Numbered from the stretch's first letter, positions 20,534 through 29,431 are shown. The stretch is 64,000 bases of DNA from Enterovirga aerilata (GCF_013044135.1 NZ_JABEPP010000003.1:682001-746000), one strand, 5' to 3'. A program made the numbers and translations. Notes: generated by a model from the letters alone, not told the origin.

Positions 20534-22059
20534 CACGCCACCCTCAGATAGCCCATCATCCCGTATTCGAGATGTTCCACGATGTGGCAGTGGAGCATCC
20601 AGTCCCCCGGTGCCGCCAGAAAGGCGACCTCCACCCGCTCGCGCGGGTTGATGATGACGGTGTCGGCGAGGTGCCGCGGCATCCCCGCCTGACGGGAATA
20701 GGACAGGACCTCGAACGTGTGTCCGTGCAGATGGATCGGATGGGGGTGCGGCGTGGTGTTGATCCACTCGGCGATGTAGGGCCGGCCCGCCGCGAGGGTG
20801 CCGAGCGGGGGCGGCAGGACTGCATTCGGACCGGCCGGCCAGGGCGTCTTGTTGATGGCCCAGAGGCTCGTATCGCGGACACAGAGCGTATCCAGAAGCA
20901 CCTTCGCGAGCGGATCTCCGGCCGGCAGGCCCGCCGCGATCTCGGCAGCGGCATCAGCGCCGGAGCTCGCTCCGAAGGTGAAGGACAGCCGCTCCGCCGC
21001 GCCGAGATCGGTGACGCGCGGAATCTGCGCCGCGTAGAGGGGCCGCGGCTCGAAGGCGTCTTGCCGGATCCGGGGGCCGGCCGCAGTGAGCTCGGCTGCG
21101 AGCCATGGCTCGGCCGAGCCGTAATCCATGATGCGCAGGGTCTCGCCGGCGCGCGCCGGAGCCTGGACCAGAAGGTCGGCCCGCATGGCGGGGCCGAGAC
21201 GCCAGACCCCGTCCGTCAGGCCGTCGAGGGATACCGGCTGCAGTGCGTGGCCGTCCGTCGCGATCAGGGCCGCGGCGGCGCCCTCGACGCCGAGCTGAAG
21301 GATGCGGGTCGGATCGAGGTTGAGCACGCGCAGCCGCACGATCCCGCCCGTCGGCACGGCGGCCCGCATCGGGCCGGCCTGCCCATTGGTGCCCCGGACG
21401 GTGCCGAAGGTGCCCGCACGCCCGGCTCCGTCCTTCGTGTCGAAGGGCAGGTAGGTGCCGTCATCCGCCAGGCGCCAATCCTTGACGGCCAGGACGAGGT
21501 CGGAATCCGCATAGCCCGGCGGCGCATCGCCCTCGACGACGAGGATCGCCATGAGCCCGCGTCCCGTCTGGCCGGATTCGTCGCAATGCGGGTGCAGGAA
21601 ATAGGTCCCGGTATCCTCCAGCGGGATGCCGTACTCGAAGGTCTCCCCCGGCTGGACCGGCGGCTGGGTGACGTAGGGGACGCCATCCATCCCGTTCGGC
21701 ACGCGGACGCCGTGCCAGTGGATGGAGGTGTGCTGCGGCAGGCGGTTCTCCAGCCGCGCCGAGATGCGGTCGCCCACCTGGGCCCGCAGGATGGGAAAGA
21801 TCGGCTCGCCCTGGCGCGCGAAGGACCAGACCCGGCTGGCCGGCCGGCCCGGTCCGAGAATGTGAGCGTCCCGCTCGGCCGCGACCAGCGTGAGGCGGTG
21901 CGTGCGTTCGGGGCCCGACGTGGGTGGACGGGCCGGCAGCCCGCTCAGGCCGTCATCCGCCGCGCGGACTGCCGGCGCGAACGGCAGGGTCGCTGCGGTG
22001 GCTCCCGCCAGCGCTCCGCCGAGGAGGAGGCGACGCGTGAGCCCCTCGTGACGGGACAA
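20533..22059 (-). CDS. Multicopper oxidase with twin-arginine signal
   Basis: A 508-residue three-cupredoxin-domain oxidase. The N-terminus carries a twin-arginine export signal (RRLLLGGALAGATAATLPFA). All four copper-binding motifs are visible: IHWHG near residue 115, FLHPHCDE near 158, HPIHLHGHTF near 440 and HCHIVEHLEYGMM near 490, the last with a methionine axial to type 1 copper. It lies 3 bases after the first imelysin gene. In this setting a ferroxidase function, oxidising Fe(II) in the periplasm, is the most economical guess; a cuprous or phenol oxidase is possible. Confidence 0.92.
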   Translation of the reverse strand: MSRHEGLTRRLLLGGALAGATAATLPFAPAVRAADDGLSGLPARPPTSGPERTHRLTLVAAERDAHILGPGRPASRVWSFARQGEPIFPILRAQVGDRISARLENRLPQHTSIHWHGVRVPNGMDGVPYVTQPPVQPGETFEYGIPLEDTGTYFLHPHCDESGQTGRGLMAILVVEGDAPPGYADSDLVLAVKDWRLADDGTYLPFDTKDGAGRAGTFGTVRGTNGQAGPMRAAVPTGGIVRLRVLNLDPTRILQLGVEGAAAALIATDGHALQPVSLDGLTDGVWRLGPAMRADLLVQAPARAGETLRIMDYGSAEPWLAAELTAAGPRIRQDAFEPRPLYAAQIPRVTDLGAAERLSFTFGASSGADAAAEIAAGLPAGDPLAKVLLDTLCVRDTSLWAINKTPWPAGPNAVLPPPLGTLAAGRPYIAEWINTTPHPHPIHLHGHTFEVLSYSRQAGMPRHLADTVIINPRERVEVAFLAAPGDWMLHCHIVEHLEYGMMGYLRVA

Positions 22060-22062
22060 GCT

Positions 22063-23343
22063 TCAGCCCTTCTTTCCCACCTTCCCAGGATCGTCGAGGC
22101 TGTCGGACCCGCCGACCGAGATCTTGAGCCCGAGCTTCGCGACCACGGCCTCGACGGCTCGCGTCTGCGCGATCAGGGCGTCGATCGCCTCCTGGACGAT
22201 GCGGTTCCCCTCCGCGTTTCCTTCCGCGATCATCTGGTCGTAGGCCTCCGTGCCGGAATCGGCCCGCGCCTTGATGGCCCCGAGCTTCTCGGAGGCCGCG
22301 TTCATGGCGGCTTCGAGCCGGCGCGCCTCCTCGGGCGCGTTCGCCTCGGCCAGCTGCATGATCGAGGGCCCCTCGACGACCTTCCCGTCGGGCCGGACGT
22401 AGCGGCCCCTGACGATGTCGACCATGCCGACCTGGTTGTACCAGTGCGAGTTGTGGGTGTTGTCGGAGAAGCAATCGTGCTCTTCCTCGGGATCGTGCAG
22501 GATGAGGCCGAGCTTCATGCGCTCGCCCGCCAGTTCGCCGTAGGAGAGCGAACCGATCCCGGTCAGGATCACGGCCAGCGCCCCGCTCTCGCCCGATCTG
22601 GCGAGGTCCGTCACGGCCTTGCCGCCCGGGGCCCAGAGCTTGGCCATGGCGTCCACGTCCTCCACGAGGAGCGCCGTGGCGGCCTTCAGGTAGTCGCGCC
22701 GGCGGTCGCAATTCCCGCCCGTGCAGGCCTTGAGCGAGTAGTCGGTCGCAGGGCGGTTCCCCGCTCCCGGTCCGGTGCCGTTCAGGTCCTGTCCCCAGAG
22801 GAGGAACTCGATGGCGTGATAGCCCGTCGCGACATTGGCCTCGACGCCGCCGGCCTCGTGCAGGCGCTCGAGCAGCTTCTTGTCGATCTTGCCCGCATCG
22901 ATCTGGTTGCGGCCGACTCGGATGCGCTTGTTGGCGATGACGTTCGCCCGGAACAGCGGGTTGTCGTCCGAGCTTTCCCCGTAGATCGAGGTGTCGACAT
23001 AGTCGATGAGCCCCTCGTCCAGCGGCCAGGCGTTCACCTTGCCTTCGAGCTCATCCACGGACTTGTTGCCGAAACGCAGTCCTTCGGTCTGCTGATAGGG
23101 AACCCGCGCCTGGCGCCAGGCCTCTCGCGCGGCTCCGAGCGTCGCGTCCGACGGGTCGGCCAGAAGCGCGTCGACGCGCTTGGCCAGCTCCCGGGTCCCG
23201 GCGGCCGCGTCCTCGTACATGGCACGAGCGATCGCGACATAGGTCTCGATCACGGCCGTGGGCTGGGGTGCCTGGGCGGAGGCGGGCATGCTGAACGCGA
23301 CCGCCACCGCGGCTGCTAAAGTCGATTGGCGCAGAAAGCTCAC
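22063..23343 (-). CDS. Imelysin (IrpA/EfeO-like, M75) iron-binding protein, first gene of the iron operon
   Basis: A 426-residue exported imelysin. The signal peptide is SFLRQSTLAAAVAVAFSMP with cleavage after ASA. The hallmark GxHxxE motif is present as GYHAIEFLLWG near residue 165, with the companion segments VNAWPLDEGLIDYVD and HDCFSDNTHNSHWYN. The start is a GTG at 23343 with GGAG 8 bases upstream; a TTG at 23355 in the same frame would disrupt the signal. The ICE-like box at 23567-23583 lies about 220 bases upstream. Family members are iron-regulated and bind ferric iron, so this is likely the iron-capturing component. Confidence 0.92.
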   Translation of the reverse strand: MSFLRQSTLAAAVAVAFSMPASAQAPQPTAVIETYVAIARAMYEDAAAGTRELAKRVDALLADPSDATLGAAREAWRQARVPYQQTEGLRFGNKSVDELEGKVNAWPLDEGLIDYVDTSIYGESSDDNPLFRANVIANKRIRVGRNQIDAGKIDKKLLERLHEAGGVEANVATGYHAIEFLLWGQDLNGTGPGAGNRPATDYSLKACTGGNCDRRRDYLKAATALLVEDVDAMAKLWAPGGKAVTDLARSGESGALAVILTGIGSLSYGELAGERMKLGLILHDPEEEHDCFSDNTHNSHWYNQVGMVDIVRGRYVRPDGKVVEGPSIMQLAEANAPEEARRLEAAMNAASEKLGAIKARADSGTEAYDQMIAEGNAEGNRIVQEAIDALIAQTRAVEAVVAKLGLKISVGGSDSLDDPGKVGKKG

Positions 23344-23566
23344 GGGTGACTCCAAAGACGTCCCGGCCGGGCCCCAAGCGGAGCATCTGCTCCGGCATGC
23401 ACCCGCTGATCACGAGAGCGGCAGAGCGGGGATTCAAATCCCGAACGGGCCGCAGCTGGGTTGCATCCTCTCTGCCGGCAGTCAAGTCGAAGCATGTCTT
23501 CTGCCTCGGTCGCGCACCGTCGAAAGAACCGACGACGAAATTGCCGCAACAAACGACCCAAGAAGA

Positions 23567-23583
23567 ATTAGAAAAATTCGAAA
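23567..23583. promoter_or_regulatory. ICE (Irr-box)-like palindrome upstream of the iron operon
   Basis: The sequence ATTAGAA-AAA-TTCGAAA resembles the iron control element TTTAGAA-N3-TTCTAAA recognised by Irr in Hyphomicrobiales, with one mismatch in each arm. It is an AT-rich island in GC-rich DNA and lies between the small-ORF pair and the imelysin gene, on the upstream side of the minus-strand iron operon. Either Irr or a Fur/Mur-type protein could read it. Confidence 0.55.
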
Positions 23584-23679
23584 ATGAAGGTAGCAGGTCT
23601 GACCTGTTCGCTCCATCGATATCGCCACGAAGCTTGGGACCGCCGGAAGCTCTTGCCTCACCTCCCGGCATGTACCTGC

Positions 23680-23997
23680 TCAGGCGGAGCCCGCCGCGCG
23701 TACGGCCAAGAGATTCATGGCGTTGGAGGCCACGCTGTCATCCGTGATGGATCCGCGCAGGACCTCGAGATCGGCCTCTTCCCAGGGTTCCCAGCCGCAG
23801 GGGCAAGCATCGGGCCCGCGGTGGGCCGCGGCCACCTCGCGATAGACGGAGCCTAACGCCATGCCCGCCAGGCGCAGCACGGTCATTGGCGGCATGCGGC
23901 TTCTGGCCAGCACGGCACAGAACGAGCGAACGAGAGCTTGACGCAGCTCGTCCAGCGCCTCGCTTTCCGCACTGCCGAGGTCGGGCCTGCCCGGCAT
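23680..23997 (-). CDS. Small protein of unknown function
   Basis: A 105-residue soluble protein. The middle is a helical segment LRQALVRSFCAVLARSRMPP and the C-terminal half is acidic (CGWEPWEEADLEVL). I do not recognise a family. Its ATG lies 2 bases after the stop of the 81-residue ORF upstream, so the two form a small operon. Codon use is like that of its neighbours, which supports a real gene. Confidence 0.55.
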   Translation of the reverse strand: MPGRPDLGSAESEALDELRQALVRSFCAVLARSRMPPMTVLRLAGMALGSVYREVAAAHRGPDACPCGWEPWEEADLEVLRGSITDDSVASNAMNLLAVRAAGSA

Positions 23998-23999
23998 AA

Positions 24000-24245
24000 T
24001 CAGTGACCCTCGGCTTTGCGATCGCCGTCTCGGACAGCGACGAGGCAGAGATCGACGAGACGTTGCATGCGCGGATTCTGGTCCTTCCCGGTGGCATCGT
24101 CCTGCAGGTCCGGACGGCGGGCGAGGCGGATCGCGCGCCGAAGCTCCGGTCCCGTGGTTCCGGTACGTATGATCTCGCGCAGGATCAGATCATCCAGCGC
24201 TCCGAGCAGAGCCCTCACGTCACGCTCCGATATGCGCGGCGTCAT
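24000..24245 (-). CDS. Small protein of unknown function
   Basis: An 81-residue protein from the ATG at 24245 (TPRISERDVRALLGALDD follows the start). It is mostly helical and charged, with DLILREIIRTGTTGPELRRA in the middle. The frame is also open to a TTG at 24305, but that start would run through the inverted repeat at 24269-24294, which looks like an operator or leader hairpin. It is the first gene of a pair with the 105-residue ORF. No family is recognised. Confidence 0.5.
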   Translation of the reverse strand: MTPRISERDVRALLGALDDLILREIIRTGTTGPELRRAIRLARRPDLQDDATGKDQNPRMQRLVDLCLVAVRDGDRKAEGH

Positions 24246-24268
24246 CGTCCGGCCGATTAGTAAATCAA

Positions 24269-24294
24269 GGCCGCTATTCGTAGCGAATACGGCC
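24269..24294. repeat. Inverted repeat upstream of the small-ORF pair
   Basis: The arms GGCCGCTATTCG and CGAATACGGCC are complementary apart from one bulged base, with a TAG loop. It is 24 bases upstream of the ATG at 24245 and in unusually AT-rich surroundings. It could be an operator or a hairpin in the mRNA leader. The rest of 24295-24599 shows only AT-rich promoter-like DNA and no gene. Confidence 0.5.
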
Positions 24295-24599
24295 GATACG
24301 ATCAAGACTATCGTTCAATATCTTAAATAGAACACTTGAAAAGAAAGAGATCGATGGATCATTTTTCCTTGTTCAGTTTCAAACAGTCACCGAGATAGGC
24401 GAAAATCGCTGGATTCGGGGTCGGGGCAGCGAGGCTCGGGAATCGGTTTCTCCGCCGCATGGGGGAGTGCGGTGCGCGACATCCTTGCTGGTTGATCGGC
24501 GCGCATCGCCGGCACGGGCGACCGCTCTGAACGGGGTGCCAGGGTGGAATGCGCTCAGATGCCGGCGATGCGCGCCGAACGAGCAGGGCTGAAGCCCGC

Positions 24600-25823
24600 T
24601 CAGCCCTTCAGCGCGGCCGCGCCGGCGCGGCCCTGGACGATCGCCTGCCGCTCGGCATGGGGCAGCACGGCCTCGATGTCGTCGAATCCCTCGGGCGCGA
24701 GCCGCTCGACGGCGTCGATGACGCCTTCCGGTCCGCCTTGCCGGTTGCCCAGCACGATCGCGGCCGTCTTCGGGATCCGCTCGCGCTCATACGCGACGAG
24801 GGCCTGGCGCGGATGCTCGGCCCGGACCAGCGCATCGGCCAGGGCGCGGCCATCGAGGATCGCCTGCGAGGCGCCGTTGGAGCCGACCGGGTACATCGGA
24901 TGCGCCGCATCGCCGAGGAGCGTCGCGCGTCCGCGGGTCCAGAACGGCAGCGGGTCGCGGTCGCACATCGGGTATTCGAAGATGGCCGGGCTCTCTCGCA
25001 TCAGGCCGAGGAAATCGACCTGATCCACCCGGAACCCCGAGACATGCGGCTCGAGCTCGTCGAACCGGCCGATCCGCGACCAGTCCTCGCGCCGAGGCGG
25101 CGGCGTGTTCGGCTCGCCGATCCGGCCGATCACGGCCCAGTTGGTCAGGCGCGTTTCGGGGCGCGTCCCCTCGGCGATCGGGTAGACGACGAGCTTGGCT
25201 TCGAGCCCCCCGGCGACGATCATGGAGCGGCCGTCCAGGAAGGCCGGCCAGTCCCGGGCGCCGCGCCAGAGGAGCAGCCCGTTCCAGCGCGGGGGGCCTT
25301 CCTCGGGGAAAAGCCGGCCGCGCACGAAGGAGTGGATGCCGTCCGCCCCGACGAGGATGTCCCCATGTGCCGAGGCGACCTGCCGGCCCGCCCTGTCGAA
25401 GAAGTGGCCCGTGATCCCGCCCTCGTCCTCCTCCCAGCCGCCGAGCCGGCATCCGGTCCGGATGGCGGCGGGGCCGAGACGCTCGAGGACCGCCTCCTTG
25501 ATCACCGCCTGGAGGCGGCCGCGGTGGATGGAGAATTGCGGCACCGGATGGCCGGCATGCATGCCGCGCGTTTCGCGCCAGACCTCCTGCCCGTGGCGGC
25601 TGAGATAGAGGAGCTCGTGGGTGCGGATCGCGACCTGGTCGAGGCGCTCGAGGAGCCCGAGTTCGGACAGCTCGGCGATGGCTTGCGGGAGCGTGTTGAT
25701 GCCGACCCCGAGCTCACGGATCTCCTCGGCCTGCTCGTAGATCTCGGCGCGGATCCCGCGCGCATGCAGCATGAGCGCGGCGGTCAGGCCGCCGATCCCG
25801 CCGCCGACGATGATGGCTTTCAA
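24600..25823 (-). CDS. FAD-dependent aromatic-ring monooxygenase (salicylate / 3-hydroxybenzoate hydroxylase type)
   Basis: A 407-residue group A flavin monooxygenase. The FAD-binding GxGxxG is at the N-terminus (AIIVGGGIGGLTAALML), the DG motif reads ILVGADGIHSFVRGRL near residue 150, and the GD motif reads ATLLGDAAHPMYPVGSNGA near residue 295. The start is a TTG at 25823 after GGGGAT; an upstream extension in frame is unlike protein. It lies 121 bases downstream of the two-domain CoA-thioester monooxygenase, so it probably hydroxylates an aromatic acid in the same catabolic route. The exact substrate is not evident. Confidence 0.88.
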   Translation of the reverse strand: MKAIIVGGGIGGLTAALMLHARGIRAEIYEQAEEIRELGVGINTLPQAIAELSELGLLERLDQVAIRTHELLYLSRHGQEVWRETRGMHAGHPVPQFSIHRGRLQAVIKEAVLERLGPAAIRTGCRLGGWEEDEGGITGHFFDRAGRQVASAHGDILVGADGIHSFVRGRLFPEEGPPRWNGLLLWRGARDWPAFLDGRSMIVAGGLEAKLVVYPIAEGTRPETRLTNWAVIGRIGEPNTPPPRREDWSRIGRFDELEPHVSGFRVDQVDFLGLMRESPAIFEYPMCDRDPLPFWTRGRATLLGDAAHPMYPVGSNGASQAILDGRALADALVRAEHPRQALVAYERERIPKTAAIVLGNRQGGPEGVIDAVERLAPEGFDDIEAVLPHAERQAIVQGRAGAAALKG

Positions 25824-25944
25824 TTCGGACGATCCCCGGTGAGTCTGCGCTGGCTCGCCGGTCCGGCTCGCACCGGGACGTCGCGCAACCTGTCGGCGAG
25901 CCGGACCGAGTGTTGCTGATCTACCACCATCTGCGGCGCGGGTG

Positions 25945-28296
25945 TCACTCGGCCGCCATGGGCGTGTCCCGGCCCATGGCGAGTTCGGCGCGGGTCTTCG
26001 GCTTGCCGCGGATCTTGAGATCCTCGAGATCGGCACGGTCGCGCACGCTGTTGCGGAAGATCTGGTCCTTGCCGGGGGCGTATTGCGGCGGGCAATGGAT
26101 CGAGGCCGCGCCATACCAGGCCGCCGCCTTCATGGTGAAGCCCGGATCGACCAGATGCGGGCGGCCGAGCGCGACGAGATCGGCGCGGCCCGCGGCCAGG
26201 ATCGTGTTCACCTGGTCCGCCGTAGTGATGTTGCCGACGCACATGGTGGCGACCTTCGCCTCGTTGCGGATCTGGTCGGAGAACGGGGTCTGGAACATGC
26301 GCCCATAGACGGGCCGCGCCTCGCGCACCGTCTGGCCGGTCGACACGTCGACGAGATCCACCCCGGCGCGCGCGAAGGCTCGGGCGATCTCGACCGAATC
26401 CTCGGGCGTGAGCCCGCCTTCCGTCCAGTCTGTCGCCGATAGGCGGACGGACATCGGCTTGTGCGCCGGCCAGCGCTCGCGCATGGCCTCGAACACCTCG
26501 AGCGGGAAGCGGATGCGGTTCTCGAGCGAGCCGCCATACTCGTCCGTCCGCCGGTTGGTGAGCGGCGAGAGGAAGCTCGCGAGCAGATAGCCGTGGGCCG
26601 CATGCATCTCGACCATGTCGAAGCCCGCGCGCTCCCCGCGCTCGACCGCCTGGACGAACTCGGCCTTGACTCGGTCCATGTCGGCGCGGGTCATCTCGCG
26701 CGGCACCTGGCTGTCCGGATAGTAGGGCAGGGGGGAGGCGGAGAAGACCTCCCAGCCGCCCTCCTCGAGCGGCCGGTCCATGCCCTCCCACATGAGCTTG
26801 GTCGCGCCCTTGCGGCCGGCATGGCCGAGCTGGAGGCAGATCTTGGCGGCCGAGTTCGCGTGGACGAAGTCGACGATCCGCTTCCAGGCAGCCTCCTGCT
26901 CGTCGTTCCACATCCCCGTGCAGCCGGGCGTGATGCGGGCGTCGCGCCCGACGCAGGTCATCTCCGTGAACATGAGGCCGCAGCCCCCGATGGCGCGCGA
27001 GCCGTAATGGACGAGATGCCAGTCGCCCGGTACGCCCTCCTGCGCCGAGTACATGCACATGGGCGAGAGCACGACGCGGTTCTCGATGCGCATCTCGCGG
27101 AGCCGGAAAGGCTGGAACATCGGGACGGCGGGCTTTGCGACATCGACGTCGAACCCCGCGCGGCGAACGCCCTCGGCGAAATTCCGGTCGACCTTGTCGA
27201 CGAAGTCCGGCGCCCTGAGACGCAGGTTGTCGTAGGTGATGGCCTTCGAGCGCGTCATCACCCCGAAGGCGAACTGGACGGGGTCGAAGTCCCAGAAGCG
27301 GTCCACATGCTCGAACCAGACCAGCGACACGTCCGCGGCGTGCTGGGTCTTCTCCACCTCCTCACGTCGGCCGGTCTCGTAGGCGGCGAGCGCCGTCTCC
27401 ACGTCCGGATTGGCCACCATCGCCTCGTAGAGCGCGATGGAATCCTCCATCGCGAGCTTGGTGCCGGACCCGATGGAGAAATGGGCCGTCGCCTTGGCGT
27501 CGCCCATCAGCACGATATTGTCCTTCACCCAGCGCTTGTTCCGGATCATCGGGAAGGAGCGCCAGATCGAGCGGTTCGTCAGGATCGGATGGCCCTGCAG
27601 GAAGGGGGCAAACATCCGTTCGAAGAAGGCGGCGGATTCCCGCTCGTCCATCCGGTCGAGCCCGGCGCGTTGCCAGGTCTCGGGATCGGTCTCGAAGATC
27701 CAGGTCGAGCGTCCAGGCTCGTACTGGTAGGCATGCGCGATGAACGGCCCCCACTCGCTTTCCTCGAAGAGGAACGTGAAGGCATCGAGCGGCCGGGTGG
27801 AGCCCATCCAGGTGAACTTGTTCGGCCTGAGGTCAGTCTCGGGCTGGAAGTGCTCCACGTATTTCTGACGGAACAGGCTGTTGATCCCGTCCGCCGCGAC
27901 GATCAGGTCGTAGCCCCGGAGCTCGCTCTCGTCCCGGATCTCGGTCGAGTAGTGGATGTCGACGCCGAGCGCCTTCGCGCGGTCCTGCAGGATCAGGAGG
28001 AGGGTGCGCCGCGAGCAGCCGCAGAAGCCGTTGCCGCCGATGCGATGCACCGTTCCTTTGAAATGGATGGCGATGTCGTCCCAGTAGGCGAATTCGCGCG
28101 TGATCCGCTCGTAGCTCGGCCCGTCATAGCGCTCGAAGGTGTCGAGCGTGGCGTCCGAGAAGACGACCCCGAAGCCGAACGTGTCGTCGGGCCGGTTGCG
28201 CTCGAAGACCGTGATCTCGGTCTCCGGTCGCGCCTTCTTCATGAGGATGGCGAAATAGAGCCCCGCCGGGCCGCCGCCCACGACCGCGATCCTCAT
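25945..28296 (-). CDS. Bifunctional aminobenzoyl-CoA / salicylyl-CoA monooxygenase-reductase
   Basis: A 783-residue natural fusion. Residues 1 to about 395 are a flavin monooxygenase ([41 protein letters not shown]). Residues about 395-783 are an old-yellow-enzyme reductase with [29 protein letters not shown] and [18 protein letters not shown]. This layout is that of 2-aminobenzoyl-CoA monooxygenase/reductase from Azoarcus and of salicylyl-CoA 5-hydroxylase, which dearomatise or hydroxylate CoA-activated ortho-substituted benzoates. A palindrome shared with the kyn promoter lies 32 bases upstream of the ATG, linking it to tryptophan/anthranilate breakdown. Confidence 0.92.
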   Translation of the reverse strand: MRIAVVGGGPAGLYFAILMKKARPETEITVFERNRPDDTFGFGVVFSDATLDTFERYDGPSYERITREFAYWDDIAIHFKGTVHRIGGNGFCGCSRRTLLLILQDRAKALGVDIHYSTEIRDESELRGYDLIVAADGINSLFRQKYVEHFQPETDLRPNKFTWMGSTRPLDAFTFLFEESEWGPFIAHAYQYEPGRSTWIFETDPETWQRAGLDRMDERESAAFFERMFAPFLQGHPILTNRSIWRSFPMIRNKRWVKDNIVLMGDAKATAHFSIGSGTKLAMEDSIALYEAMVANPDVETALAAYETGRREEVEKTQHAADVSLVWFEHVDRFWDFDPVQFAFGVMTRSKAITYDNLRLRAPDFVDKVDRNFAEGVRRAGFDVDVAKPAVPMFQPFRLREMRIENRVVLSPMCMYSAQEGVPGDWHLVHYGSRAIGGCGLMFTEMTCVGRDARITPGCTGMWNDEQEAAWKRIVDFVHANSAAKICLQLGHAGRKGATKLMWEGMDRPLEEGGWEVFSASPLPYYPDSQVPREMTRADMDRVKAEFVQAVERGERAGFDMVEMHAAHGYLLASFLSPLTNRRTDEYGGSLENRIRFPLEVFEAMRERWPAHKPMSVRLSATDWTEGGLTPEDSVEIARAFARAGVDLVDVSTGQTVREARPVYGRMFQTPFSDQIRNEAKVATMCVGNITTADQVNTILAAGRADLVALGRPHLVDPGFTMKAAAWYGAASIHCPPQYAPGKDQIFRNSVRDRADLEDLKIRGKPKTRAELAMGRDTPMAAE

Positions 28297-28327
28297 GCCC
28301 CGCCTCCATCCGCCATGCGGGAAGATA

Positions 28328-28341
28328 TTTTAAGCCTAAAA
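28328..28341. promoter_or_regulatory. Palindrome upstream of the CoA-thioester monooxygenase
   Basis: TTTTA-AGCC-TAAAA is a perfect 5-base inverted repeat in an AT-rich island, 32 bases upstream of the monooxygenase ATG. Eleven of its 14 bases match the motif at 47396-47410 in the kynU divergent promoter. It is a candidate operator for a shared regulator such as a MarR- or IclR-type protein; no such gene is in the window. Confidence 0.45.
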
Positions 28342-28379
28342 CAATCTCCCGCAAGGGGAGTGGTTCAACGGGGCTTGGC

Positions 28380-28688
28380 TCAGCGCCTCGGCCGCCTGGG
28401 AGGCGCCCATTGCTCGATCACGGGGGCCAGGATCCGTGCCCAGGCGGAGATGCCGATGGCGGCGGCCTGGACATAGAGGCTCGCGAATTCGGCTTGCAAT
28501 TCCGGGATGCCGGTGAGCGAGGCGCGATCCTGCGCAGGCGGCCGCGCGACGGCGCGGCCGGCCCGCCCTTTCTTGCTTCGGGGCGTCGGAGCGGCCGGCC
28601 GGTCGGACGGACCGGAGCCGGCGGCCTGCGCCGTCTTGGTCCGCGGCTTCCGACGATTCGCGGAAGGCTTTTCTGGACTCGACACCAC
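28380..28688 (-). CDS. Small basic protein with helical C-terminus, possibly phasin-associated
   Basis: A possible 102-residue protein from a GTG at 28688 (or 28685). The first 55 residues are Arg/Lys/Pro/Ala-rich and disordered in appearance; the remainder, IPELQAEFASLYVQAAAI followed by GISAWARILAPVIEQW, is a credible amphipathic helix. It lies 94 bases downstream of the phasin gene on the same strand. The tail looks like a granule- or membrane-surface-binding helix, but no family is recognised and no strong ribosome site is seen. Confidence 0.42.
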   Translation of the reverse strand: MVSSPEKPSANRRKPRTKTAQAAGSGPSDRPAAPTPRSKKGRAGRAVARPPAQDRASLTGIPELQAEFASLYVQAAAIGISAWARILAPVIEQWAPPRRPRR

Positions 28689-28782
28689 GTCCTCCGACCA
28701 TCCGGAGCTTTACGCGGGCGGGAAAGGCGGGCCGGAGAAACCGCCGGCCCGGTCACATCTCGGGGAAGCCGAGCGGTGGGAC

Positions 28783-29256
28783 TCAGCCCTCGTTCGGGCC
28801 CCGGTTCGGGTTCATGGCGGAGGTCGCCTGGTCGGCGGCGCTGCGCGCCGCGGCCGCGGCCTGGCCGGCAGCCGAGGCCGCCTGGCTGGAGGCGGTCCGG
28901 GCGGCCGAGGAGGCGAGCTCGCCGAGCTCCTTCATCTGGCCCTGGATGGCCGCGAACTGCGCCTTCGCGAAATCCGACTGGAGCTGGAAGGCTTCCTGCA
29001 GGTCCTTCGCGCGGACGAGCCTCTGCGCGTGGTCGAAGGCTGCCGTGATGTTCTGCTCGGCGAAGCTCAGCGTGCGCCGCGTCGCATCCGCCGCGCTCGA
29101 CTGCATCGACGAGGTCGAACCCTCTATGGATTCCACGGCCTTCTGGGCGGCGCTCAGGAAACCGTCGAACGCCTTGCGGGCCTGCTCGACGCTCTTCTCG
29201 GCGAAATCTCTCATTTCGGTGGGGATTTCGTATTTCATGCCCTGGTTCATGGCCAT
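28783..29256 (-). CDS. Phasin-family protein
   Basis: A 157-residue phasin, the protein that coats polyhydroxyalkanoate granules. It begins AMNQGMKYEIPTEMRDFAEK, continues with a long amphipathic helix (QARKAFDGFLSAAQKAVES and then AEQNITAAFDHAQRLVRA) and ends in an Ala-rich tail. The ATG at 29256 follows a perfect GGAGG. An inverted repeat resembling a PhaR site overlaps the promoter region at 29277-29304. No phaC, phaA or phaB is nearby. Confidence 0.88.
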   Translation of the reverse strand: MAMNQGMKYEIPTEMRDFAEKSVEQARKAFDGFLSAAQKAVESIEGSTSSMQSSAADATRRTLSFAEQNITAAFDHAQRLVRAKDLQEAFQLQSDFAKAQFAAIQGQMKELGELASSAARTASSQAASAAGQAAAAARSAADQATSAMNPNRGPNEG

Positions 29257-29276
29257 GGGATCCTCCATCGTGCTTG

Positions 29277-29304
29277 TGCGTTGCACCGTACTTTGTGCAG
29301 CGCA
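29277..29304. promoter_or_regulatory. PhaR-like inverted repeat upstream of the phasin gene
   Basis: TGCGTTGCAC-N8-GTGCAGCGCA is a 10-base inverted repeat with one mismatch, 21 bases upstream of the phasin ATG. The TGC-rich half-sites recall the sites bound by the polyhydroxyalkanoate regulator PhaR at phaP promoters of alphaproteobacteria. Binding is inferred, not shown. Confidence 0.5.
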
Positions 29305-29431
29305 AAAAGACAATGCGCTGCTCGGCGGTTAACGTTGACCCGAAGTAAATGGCTCCGCAACCGGGGAGGCCTCGCTTTCGGTGCCCCGATTTGCTTTCTC
29401 GTCATGACGGCGTCGTTGCTTGGGCAGGATC

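Noticed and set aside
20572-23319. 915-codon plus-strand open frame opposite the iron operon
   Set aside because: It is the GC-rich antisense of the multicopper oxidase and imelysin genes, Arg/Gly-rich with no domain; the minus-strand proteins have clear families.
23421-23450. tRNA T-arm-like GGGATT-CA-AATCCC upstream of the imelysin gene
   Set aside because: It is only a short palindrome. No acceptor, D-arm or anticodon stem can be paired on either strand, and the T-loop closing base pair is wrong.
24549-25919. 456-codon plus-strand frame
   Set aside because: Antisense of the FAD monooxygenase; Asp/Arg-rich with no motif.
26461-28476. 671-codon plus-strand open frame
   Set aside because: It is antisense to the two-domain monooxygenase-reductase, whose motifs are unmistakable.
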